Origin: Pseudomonadota bacterium
GTDB taxonomy: Bacteria > Pseudomonadota > Gammaproteobacteria > Burkholderiales > Sulfuriferulaceae
Assembly: GCA_021790625.1 (NCBI GenBank)
Contig: JAJYGL010000149.1
Location: 1,754-19,746 of the forward strand
Length of the DNA stretch: 17,993 bases
Reading direction: 5' to 3'
In this document: positions 7,911 to 14,255 of the stretch, piece by piece
Position numbering within the stretch: position 1 is the first letter of the stretch
Layout: each line of letters opens with the position of its first letter
Translations under genes and position numbers: made by a program
Notes under the pieces: generated by a model
The model's database searches: none
What the model saw: only the letters and a program-made list of their open reading frames with translations
Told to the model about the DNA's origin: nothing

Positions 7911-10270
7911 TATGACCACTCCCAATGACGGATTTCCGGCATGTCGTCACCCACACGCTCAATATAGCGTTTGTGTTCCAGCAGACGGTAACGCATGGCC
8001 TGTTTGATGTGTTCGGCGCGATCCTGCAGGGCGGGTACGCGATCAACGACATCGATGACCAGATGGAAGCGGTCGAGTTCGTTGAGCACGACCATGTCGA
8101 ATGGCGTCGTGGTTGTGCCTTCTTCCTTGTAGCCACGCACGTGCAGGTTGTGGTGATTGGTGCGTCGATAGGTGAGGCGGTGAATCAGCCAGGGGTAACC
8201 ATGATAGGCAAAAATGATGGGGTGGTCCTGCGTGAACAGGGTATCGAAATCACGTGTGGATAGTCCGTGTGGATGCTCTTCCTGTGGTTGCAAAGTCATC
8301 AAATCGACAATGTTGATGACGCGGATGAGCAATTCTGGCGCCATCTGACGCAGGATATCCACAGCAGCGAGCGTTTCCAGCGTGGGAACATCACCGCAGC
8401 ACGCCATCACCACATCCGGCGCGCCATGCTGGTCATTGCTGGCCCATTCCCAGATACCGATGCCGGCGCTGCAGTGCGCAACGGCAGCATCCATGTCCAG
8501 CCATTGCAGTTCGGGCTGTTTGCCTGCCACGATGACGTTGACCTGATTGCGGCTTTGCAGGCAGTGATTGGCGACTGAAAGCAGGGTGTTGGCGTCGGGC
8601 GGCAGGTAAACACGAATGATGTCGGCTTTTTTGTTGACGACATGGTCGATGAATCCGGGATCTTGATGGGAGAAGCCATTGTGGTCTTGCCGCCAGACGT
8701 GTGAAGTGAGCAGGTAGTTTAATGAAGCAATCGGGCGTCGCCATGGGATTTGTGTGCTGGTTACCTTTAGCCACTTGGCGTGCTGGTTGAACATGGAGTC
8801 GACGATATGGATGAAGGCTTCGTAACAGGAGAAGAAGCCGTGTCGACCGGTGAGCAGGTAGCCTTCCAGCCAACCCTGACAAGTGTGTTCGGACAGGATT
8901 TCCATGACCCGGCCGTCTGGTGCCAGATGGTCGTCCGTGTCCAGACGTTCGGCCATCCAGGTGCGGTCGGTCACTTCAAACAGAGCACTCAGACGGTTGG
9001 ATGCAGTTTCATCCGGGCCGAAGACGCGGAAATTATCGTGGTTGAAGCGCATGATATCGCGCAGGAATATTCCCAGCACGCGGGTGGATTCGGCGGTGGA
9101 TTTTCCTGGGGTTGGAACGGGCACACCATAAGGGCGGAAATCCGGGAGAACCAGATCGCGCAGCAATGTGCCGCCGTTGGCGTGCGGGTTGGCCCCCATG
9201 CGGCGAGATCCGGTGGGCGCCAGCGCCGCCAGTTCGGGTAACAGTTGTCCCCCGGCATCGAACAATTGTTCTGGCTGGTAGCTTTTCATCCAGTCTTCCA
9301 GAATGGCAACGTGTTCGGGATGTTTTGCCATCTCGCCCATGGGAACCTGGTGAGCGCGCCAGCTACCTTCGGTGATGAGTCCATCGATGATTTTTGGGCA
9401 AGTCCAGCCTTTGGGTGAGCGCAATACAATCATTGGCCAGCGCGGCCGTTCCGGCGTTTGACTGCTGTTGCGGGCTTCCGACTGGATATGGTGGATATCT
9501 TTTATGACCGCATCCAGCGTGGCGGCCATTTTCTGGTGCATGGTGGCCGGGTCGTCGCCTTCGACAAACCAAGGGGTATAGCCAAACCCCTCCAGCATGT
9601 GCGCCAGTTCATCGTGGCTGATGCGCGCCAGAATGGTCGGGTTGGCAATCTTGTAACCGTTGAGGTGCAGGATGGGCAATACGGCACCATCCGTTTTCGG
9701 GTTAAGGAATTTGTTGCTGTGCCAGCTGGTGGCCAGTGGCCCGGTTTCAGCTTCGCCATCACCGATGACGCAGCAGGCGATGAGGTCAGGGTTGTCGAAC
9801 ACGGCACCGAAAGCATGGGTCAGTGCATAACCGAGTTCGCCACCTTCGTGAATCGATCCCGGTGTTTCAGGGGCAACGTGGCTGGGAATGCCGCCGGGGA
9901 AGGAAAACTGGCGAAATAGATGGCGCATGCCGGCTTCGTTGCGTGGAATGTGCGGATAGTATTCGGAGTAGCTGCTTTCCAGCCAGGTGTTGGCGACAAC
10001 TGCTGGCCCGCCATGTCCGGGACCTGCGATGAAGATCATGTTCAGATCGTCACGTTTGATCACCCGATTCATGTGCGCATACAGGAAGTTCAGTCCGGGG
10101 GTGGTACCCCAGTGTCCCAACAGGCGAGGTTTGATATGTTCCAATGTCAAAGCTTGTTTGAGCAAGGGATTGTCCAGCAGATAGATTTGCCCGATGGACA
10201 GATAATTGGCAGCACGCCAGTAGCGGTTGATGATGTCCAGTTCTTCGGCGGATAGCGGGTTGTCAGTCAT
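7907..10270 (-). CDS. xfp: Phosphoketolase (xylulose-5-P / fructose-6-P)
   Basis: Thiamine-diphosphate enzyme that splits xylulose 5-phosphate (and often fructose 6-phosphate) with phosphate into acetyl phosphate plus glyceraldehyde 3-phosphate (or erythrose 4-phosphate). The 787-aa length is typical. Visible family features: the N-terminal RAANYLSIGQIYL, GHWGTTPG (His53), AGPGHGGPA (His86), the ThDP/metal motif GDGEAETGP, HLNGYKI, and the C-terminal GEDMPEIR-like tail ending HWEWSY. I start at the ATG at 10270 (MTDNPLS), which has GAGG 7 nt upstream; the open frame continues to 10348 but that stretch is not conserved-looking. The stop is shared with the ackA start. A weak promoter candidate (TTGTCA, minus strand 10343-10348; GAAAAT, 10321-10326) lies upstream, otherwise it is read from cbpAM. 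Confidence 0.97.
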   Translation of the reverse strand: MTDNPLSAEELDIINRYWRAANYLSIGQIYLLDNPLLKQALTLEHIKPRLLGHWGTTPGLNFLYAHMNRVIKRDDLNMIFIAGPGHGGPAVVANTWLESSYSEYYPHIPRNEAGMRHLFRQFSFPGGIPSHVAPETPGSIHEGGELGYALTHAFGAVFDNPDLIACCVIGDGEAETGPLATSWHSNKFLNPKTDGAVLPILHLNGYKIANPTILARISHDELAHMLEGFGYTPWFVEGDDPATMHQKMAATLDAVIKDIHHIQSEARNSSQTPERPRWPMIVLRSPKGWTCPKIIDGLITEGSWRAHQVPMGEMAKHPEHVAILEDWMKSYQPEQLFDAGGQLLPELAALAPTGSRRMGANPHANGGTLLRDLVLPDFRPYGVPVPTPGKSTAESTRVLGIFLRDIMRFNHDNFRVFGPDETASNRLSALFEVTDRTWMAERLDTDDHLAPDGRVMEILSEHTCQGWLEGYLLTGRHGFFSCYEAFIHIVDSMFNQHAKWLKVTSTQIPWRRPIASLNYLLTSHVWRQDHNGFSHQDPGFIDHVVNKKADIIRVYLPPDANTLLSVANHCLQSRNQVNVIVAGKQPELQWLDMDAAVAHCSAGIGIWEWASNDQHGAPDVVMACCGDVPTLETLAAVDILRQMAPELLIRVINIVDLMTLQPQEEHPHGLSTRDFDTLFTQDHPIIFAYHGYPWLIHRLTYRRTNHHNLHVRGYKEEGTTTTPFDMVVLNELDRFHLVIDVVDRVPALQDRAEHIKQAMRYRLLEHKRYIERVGDDMPEIRHWEWSY

Positions 10271-10361
10271 GGATTGCCTCTTTGGGATGGTAGGGGTGGG
10301 AGCCACGGGCCATCTTGTGAATTTTCCGCGCTGGAAACATCGTGACAATCAGTTTACCGGC

Positions 10362-10712
10362 CTATTGTGACGAAACGCTGACAATCATATCCTCCATATC
10401 TTCAACAGTGGTTTCAAGCGTTGCGGTGCGGTATAGGGCGCTGTGGGTTTCCAGTTGTTCGATACGTTCCAACAAATCAGCTACCAGCGCTGCCAGTTCC
10501 GGGTTGGCATCAAAATCACGCTCGATATTGCGCATGCGCTGTACCCGTTTCAATAACTGCGATGCTGATAAGGGTGAGGTGCCAGCGCTGCCATTATCTA
10601 GCAAGCCGGCATCCCGGCGTTCGATAATCCATGCTTCATTGACTTGGCAGACCAGCGCGAGAGTGGCAGGGTCAAGATATTCAACAAGAAAACAATGCGT
10701 TGTTGTGCTCAT
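10362..10712 (-). CDS. cbpM: Chaperone modulatory protein CbpM
   Basis: A 116-aa partner of CbpA. In E. coli, CbpM binds the J-domain of CbpA and blocks both its DnaK co-chaperone and DNA-binding activities. The N-terminal half has a MerR-like small helical domain (a CxVNEAWIIERRDAGLL segment), followed by a helical region with leucines and arginines (LLKRVQRMRNIERDF, LVADLLERIEQLETHSALYR) that looks coiled-coil-like. The identity rests on this layout and on its position 3 bp after cbpA. GGGAG lies 8 nt before the ATG. 91 bp separate it from xfp on the same strand. Confidence 0.88.
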   Translation of the reverse strand: MSTTTHCFLVEYLDPATLALVCQVNEAWIIERRDAGLLDNGSAGTSPLSASQLLKRVQRMRNIERDFDANPELAALVADLLERIEQLETHSALYRTATLETTVEDMEDMIVSVSSQ

Positions 10713-10715
10713 GTT

Positions 10716-11654
10716 TCAGGCTCCCATTTGTTGGCGGGGGTTAAAGGGCAGATCTTTGGCCATGGCTTCATATAGTTCGCGCGCGCGTGGGGTGTCGGCT
10801 GGAGGTAAAACGATGGACAGTTCCAGATACAGGTCTCCCGGCGGTGTGGCGGGGATGCCGCGCCCTTTCAGGCGCAGTTTTTTGCCGGTCTGCGAATTGG
10901 CAGGAATTTTGACCTGCATGGTGCCGGCGGGTGTCGGTACAGACAGGCTGGCACCCAGTGCTGCTTCCCATGGGGTCAACGGTAGTGTCAGGTAGACATC
11001 GACGCCATCAATTCGAGATTGTGGCGAGGGTTTGAACTGTACTTCAAGGTATAAATCGCCTGCTTCACCGCCATTGAAGCCGGGGTGCCCTCGTCCTGTG
11101 ATACGTAGGTGCTGGCCGGCGCGAATTCCCTTGGGGATCTGTACTTGCAGGGTTTCGTCGTGCAGACTGATATCACCGTTGGCATCGGTTTGCGGTACAC
11201 GCAGATTGAGTGTTTGACTGGCACCTTGATAGCTGGCGGCAAGATCAATCAATACACGAGCGTGACGATCTTCGCCACGTGCGCGGTGCGAACTGCGGTG
11301 AGCACGTGACGTGCGGCCAAACAATTGCGAAAAAAAGTCGCTGGTGTCATGCATATCACCATGGTCGAAACCACGACCGGAGAATTCAAACCCGCTGCCC
11401 CAGTCAGGAGGAGGCTGGAAATCCTGCCCGGCATGGTAGCCTTGTTGTCCAAGCTGGTCGTAGGCTGCCCGCTTTTCCGGGTCTGACAATACAGCGTTGG
11501 CTTCGTTGACAGCCTGCATTTTTTGCTCGGCATTGGGTTCTTTGCTGACGTCGGGGTGATACTTGCGGGCCAACTTGCGGTAGGCGGTCTTGATTTCATC
11601 CTGACTGGCGGTTTTGTTAACCCCTAATGTGGCGTAATAATCCTTGAATTCCAT
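10716..11654 (-). CDS. cbpA: DnaJ-class co-chaperone / DNA-binding protein CbpA
   Basis: Cytoplasmic J-protein that stimulates DnaK ATPase; in E. coli it is also a stationary-phase nucleoid protein. Residues 1-70 are a J-domain (KDYYATLGV, KTAYRKLARKYHPD with the HPD at 33-35, FDEIN-like NEANAVLSDPEKR). A Gly/Phe-rich linker follows (GSGFEFSGRGFDHGD), then two C-terminal substrate-binding beta domains with no zinc finger, which separates it from DnaJ proper. Its 312-aa length fits CbpA. The ATG is preceded by GGGG, which lies inside an inverted repeat (see the leader hairpin). It is followed at 3 bp by cbpM, its dedicated modulator. Confidence 0.95.
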   Translation of the reverse strand: MEFKDYYATLGVNKTASQDEIKTAYRKLARKYHPDVSKEPNAEQKMQAVNEANAVLSDPEKRAAYDQLGQQGYHAGQDFQPPPDWGSGFEFSGRGFDHGDMHDTSDFFSQLFGRTSRAHRSSHRARGEDRHARVLIDLAASYQGASQTLNLRVPQTDANGDISLHDETLQVQIPKGIRAGQHLRITGRGHPGFNGGEAGDLYLEVQFKPSPQSRIDGVDVYLTLPLTPWEAALGASLSVPTPAGTMQVKIPANSQTGKKLRLKGRGIPATPPGDLYLELSIVLPPADTPRARELYEAMAKDLPFNPRQQMGA

Positions 11655-11656
11655 AT

Positions 11657-11684
11657 CGATATTCCCCGGATATTATGGATATCG
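11657..11684 (-). promoter_or_regulatory. Inverted repeat covering the cbpA Shine-Dalgarno
   Basis: On the minus strand, CGATATCC pairs with GGAATATCG with one bulged A, around an 11-nt loop. The 3' arm overlaps the GGGGA that serves as the cbpA ribosome binding site, and the ATG follows 2 nt after the stem. An mRNA folded this way would mask the site until it melts. An operator-type protein site is an equally possible reading. Both are inference from the sequence alone. Confidence 0.4.
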
Positions 11685-11689
11685 GCTGA

Positions 11690-11803
11690 GCGTAGCACAG
11701 CGACACGATGCTGACCAGACATAAACCAGACATAACCCGGACAGTAAGAAGGTCTTCAGGCAATCCATGCGTAGCCCAGTGACAGGGCACTGACCAGACA
11801 CAA
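11690..11803. repeat. Imperfect 35-bp direct repeat at the 3' end of the DUF4010 gene
   Basis: The 35 bp at 11769-11803, coding the end of the DUF4010 protein, match 11690-11724 in the downstream gap at 28 of 35 positions with no gaps. The offset is 79 bp. The downstream copy would encode GLCLVSIVSLCYA in another frame, resembling the real tail LALCLVSALSLGYA. The second copy also ends in a perfect tandem 11-mer ACCAGACATAA (11714-11724 and 11725-11735). This looks like an old duplication of the gene's tail. Confidence 0.75.
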
Positions 11804-13021
11804 TGCCAGCATGGCGCGCAACATGTTGCCCTGGCGGGTAATGGTGACGGCGTAAATGGCTTTGAGCAGGTTGTTACTGGCGGTAGCAATCAGAATCGCG
11901 TTGACAACGCTATTGATAGTTATTTTGAAATGTCCATCCAGGAGCGACAGGATAAAGGGATCGATATCGCTGAAACCGACCATGAAGGCCAGCCAGTGCA
12001 AACCTGTGCTGCCAAAGTGAGAAATGACGATTTGGGTCAGGAAGGCGAAAAAAACAAACAGTCCGGCAAAAATGATGGCGGTGGAAAACTCCAGTGGGTG
12101 ATGCAATGGGGTGACGGGTTGGTTGGAAGGCGTGTCGCTTTTTTTCTGTGGACGGAAATACCAAGCAAACCCTAGCGCCGTCACGATTGCCAGCACAAAA
12201 GGAGGTAATAGTCGCCAAGCAATATTGGCATGGCCCAGTGTGGCAACCAGCACTAATAAACGGACATACATCATGACGCTGGCCAGAATGACCGCACTGG
12301 CGTAAGGGCGGAGATGGGCTTTTGGATTCTGTCGTGCTTCTCTGGCCAGCACGACGGTAGCTGCCGTGCTGGAATACAATCCGCCCAGAAGGCCGGCCAG
12401 AATTACCCCGCCTTGTGGCAGGAAATAGGTTTGTGTCAGGTAACCGGCATAAGAAATGCTGGAAACGGCGACCACGGCCAGCCATAACTGGTTCCAGGTA
12501 ATGGCAAGCGATGGTGTGATAACCTGATTGGGTAGCATGGGCAAAATCAGGCCGACCATGATGAGAAATTTCGCCAGCGTGATGGCTTCGCCGTCACGAA
12601 GTTGGTCGGATAAATGGCGGATGAGCGGTTTTTCGCCGAGCATCAACAAGATGATGACCACGTAAAGAATAAGTAATGGTTGATTGTGCTGCAGCGCCAA
12701 TGCGCCAATCGGGTAAGTGAGCAGCATGATGAGCGCCGGTAACAGGGTTTGCTCGTTATGTTGCAGGCGCGACCAGTAATACACGGCGCTCAGGATACCG
12801 ACAATGATGTACCCGGCCACGAACAGACGTAATCCGGGGTCGATTGCCGCCAGCACAAATCCGGATAGTGCCAGCAAAGTGATGGTGCGGGTACTGCCAA
12901 AACCAAGATCACTGTGGTTGGTGCGCCGGTAACGGTGTACTTCCAGTCCCAGCACGAAACCGAGCAGTACCGTGGCAAAAAAAGCTGTCAATAGCGGAGA
13001 TAATTCGGCGAGAATCGGCAT
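11756..13021 (-). CDS. MgtC/SapB-like N-terminal domain + DUF4010 membrane protein
   Basis: A polytopic inner-membrane protein of 421 aa with roughly a dozen hydrophobic segments. The N-terminal part (about 1-140) has the MgtC/SapB-like layout, with GLEVHRYRR after the first membrane segment and GSTRTITLLALSGF, the counterpart of the conserved G-x-R-T motif. The rest matches the DUF4010 pattern, including GLLGGLYSSTAATVVLAREAR and, near the C terminus, FMVGFSDIDPFILSLL. The family's function is not established. No good Shine-Dalgarno is visible before the ATG at 13021; a TATGAT box (minus strand, 13049-13054) could give a short leader. It is separated from cbpA by 101 bp and is transcribed in the same direction. 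Confidence 0.85.
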   Translation of the reverse strand: MPILAELSPLLTAFFATVLLGFVLGLEVHRYRRTNHSDLGFGSTRTITLLALSGFVLAAIDPGLRLFVAGYIIVGILSAVYYWSRLQHNEQTLLPALIMLLTYPIGALALQHNQPLLILYVVIILLMLGEKPLIRHLSDQLRDGEAITLAKFLIMVGLILPMLPNQVITPSLAITWNQLWLAVVAVSSISYAGYLTQTYFLPQGGVILAGLLGGLYSSTAATVVLAREARQNPKAHLRPYASAVILASVMMYVRLLVLVATLGHANIAWRLLPPFVLAIVTALGFAWYFRPQKKSDTPSNQPVTPLHHPLEFSTAIIFAGLFVFFAFLTQIVISHFGSTGLHWLAFMVGFSDIDPFILSLLDGHFKITINSVVNAILIATASNNLLKAIYAVTITRQGNMLRAMLALCLVSALSLGYAWIA

Positions 13022-13161
13022 GTTTGTAAGTATGTGGTATGCGAAATATCATAAAATAATGGCTGGCGTCGTGTGCGCAGCGATTACCGATTTAATTCGC
13101 TTTGTTGCCCGTGGTGGGTTGAATCAGTGCTTCTTCAAGTGTTCCAAGTATTCCACGTACT
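13022..13161. other. Intergenic spacer left of the MITE
   Basis: About 140 bp between the start of the DUF4010 gene and the CTAA target copy of the inserted element. I see no gene here. It contains the likely promoter of the DUF4010 gene (TATGAT on the minus strand at 13049-13054, with only a weak -35) and a short tandem repeat AAGTGTTCC/AAGTATTCC near 13138-13154. Together with the MITE this makes up the only long gene-free stretch of the window (13022-13486). Confidence 0.4.
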
Positions 13162-13165
13162 CTAA

Positions 13166-13467
13166 GGAAGCGCTGATTAATTCCTCCATGAGCCGCGTTG
13201 CGGGTCAAATCGGGAAGATCGCGACGCGTACGGCGCAGGTCGTAGCTGAGACTACGATGCCAAGCCGTACAGACACGCGAGCACCCGATTTAGCCGCAAC
13301 CGCCTCGTTGATAACGAGCAAAATATGCTCGGTGGGACGGGGTTTGGCGGGCGAACTGTCGTGTTGTGTCTCTTGTCAAGGAGAATAACCCTTGACTGCG
13401 AGCCACGCCTTGCATTTCATCCCGCCAGACCGCCGTCGCGACCATGTGGGAATTAATCAGCGCTTCC
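13166..13467. mobile_element. MITE-like element, 302 bp, perfect 19-bp terminal inverted repeats
   Basis: The left end GGAAGCGCTGATTAATTCC (13166-13184) is the exact reverse complement of 13449-13467. CTAA flanks both sides (13162-13165 and 13468-13471) as a 4-bp target duplication. A YTAR-type 4-bp duplication and GGAAG termini are hallmarks of the IS5 subgroup, so an IS5-family transposase acting in trans is the likely mobiliser; no transposase is present here. The interior is non-coding and rich in hairpins: TCGTAG/CTACGA (13240-13257), CGAGCA/TGCTCG (13315-13331) and GTCAAGG/CCTTGAC (13375-13396). It sits between divergent genes and ends 19 bp before the glycosylase ATG. Minus- and plus-strand open frames cross it but run over the repeats and look accidental. 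Confidence 0.92.
13392..13420 (+). promoter_or_regulatory. Candidate outward promoter inside the MITE
   Basis: TTGACT (13392-13397) and TTTCAT (13415-13420) are separated by 17 bp, matching the sigma70 consensus at 5/6 and 4/6 positions. Transcription would start near 13427, run out through the right terminal repeat and reach the glycosylase ATG at 13487. The -35 box lies in one arm of the GTCAAGG/CCTTGAC hairpin. This is a plausible but weak call. Confidence 0.3.
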
Positions 13468-13486
13468 CTAAGTATAAGGTAAAACC

Positions 13487-14149
13487 ATGAATATCGATAT
13501 CTTGAGTCTTGAATCTGTTGTGGACGGTGCGACGCAAGCATCGATTGACTGGAACCGTGCCATTCGTGTGCTGGCTAAGCGCGATGCGATATTGGGCGAC
13601 ATCATCGCCCGTCATCCCGATTGTACGTTAAGAAGCCGTGGAAATGCTTTTGAGACGCTGGCACGCGCCATTACCGGGCAACAGATTTCCGTCAAAGCGG
13701 CTGATTCCGTCTGGCGACGTTTGCTTGGCAGGACAGAGATATCGGCACGAGCCGTGGCGGGTTTGGCCGTGGACGTGTTGCGTGAATGCGGTTATTCGGC
13801 ACGCAAAGTAGAATATTTGCATGACTTGGCACGCCACTTTAGTGAAGGATTGCTGGATGAATCTGTGTTGCGTGCGAGCGATGATGAGGAAGTGATTCGT
13901 CAATTGACGCGGGTGCGAGGCATTGGACGCTGGAGCGCAGAAATGTTTCTGTTGTTTCATTTGCAGCGTCCCGATGTCTTGCCATTGGATGACATCGGCT
14001 TGCAGCGTGCCATGCGGCTGCATTATCCAGAGTTGAATGATAGCAATCTTGCTGCGTTGAAGCGGCACGCGGAGAATTGGCGGCCTTGGCGTAGTGTTGC
14101 GACATGGTATTTGTGGCGCAGTCTTGATCCGGTGGAAGTGCTGTATTAG
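13487..14149 (+). CDS. DNA-3-methyladenine glycosylase II (AlkA-like, HhH-GPD)
   Basis: Base-excision-repair enzyme that removes alkylated purines from DNA. The 220-aa protein is the short HhH-GPD form, without the AlkA N-terminal domain. FETLARAITGQQISVKAADSVWRRL (about 55-79) is the conserved helical core. The helix-hairpin-helix is LTRVRGIGRWSAEMFLLF (140-157), followed by LPLDDIGLQRA, in which Asp169 fits the catalytic aspartate. AAGG lies 7 nt before the ATG. The gene is tightly enclosed: a MITE ends 19 bp upstream, and a related element begins directly after the stop, so the TAG stop is part of a TTAG sequence of the element's target type. Any native promoter is therefore displaced by at least 300 bp. 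Confidence 0.93.
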   Translation: MNIDILSLESVVDGATQASIDWNRAIRVLAKRDAILGDIIARHPDCTLRSRGNAFETLARAITGQQISVKAADSVWRRLLGRTEISARAVAGLAVDVLRECGYSARKVEYLHDLARHFSEGLLDESVLRASDDEEVIRQLTRVRGIGRWSAEMFLLFHLQRPDVLPLDDIGLQRAMRLHYPELNDSNLAALKRHAENWRPWRSVATWYLWRSLDPVEVLY

Positions 14150-14250
14150 GGAACCGCTGGTTTATTCCTCCATGAACCGATTTGCTCTGCAACGCGACGC
14201 ATGGAGAAGTTAAGCTGCGGATCTTTATGGGAGGATCAATCAGCGCTTAT
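14150..14250. mobile_element. Short, decayed relative of the MITE (about 100 bp)
   Basis: The left 36 bp (from GGAACCGCTGGTTTATTCC) match the left end of the 302-bp element at 30 of 36 positions, well past the terminal repeat into CCTCCATGA. The right 22 bp (14227-14248, ending CAATCAGCGCTT) match its right end at 18 of 22 without gaps. The two ends of this copy still pair imperfectly with each other. The last two bases are AT instead of CC, and no second target copy is visible, so it is probably immobile. TTAG (14146-14149) abuts the left end and fits the YTAR target. It occupies the whole gap between the convergent glycosylase and dapD genes. Confidence 0.8.
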
Positions 14251-14255
14251 GCGAA

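Noticed and set aside
12972..13388. Plus-strand 138-codon open frame over the DUF4010 start and MITE
   Set aside because: It begins inside the opposite-strand DUF4010 gene and crosses the left terminal repeat. It has no ribosome site and no recognisable domain; it is best explained as chance.
13290..13541. Minus-strand 83-codon open frame through the right half of the MITE
   Set aside because: It starts inside the glycosylase gene on the opposite strand and runs over the terminal repeat. The element is hairpin-rich and looks non-coding. Such frames may be annotated as hypothetical proteins in each copy, but I see no evidence of expression.
13166..14250. A complete IS5 element
   Set aside because: The gene between the repeats is a DNA glycosylase (HhH-GPD), not a DDE transposase, so this is not an insertion sequence in the usual sense.
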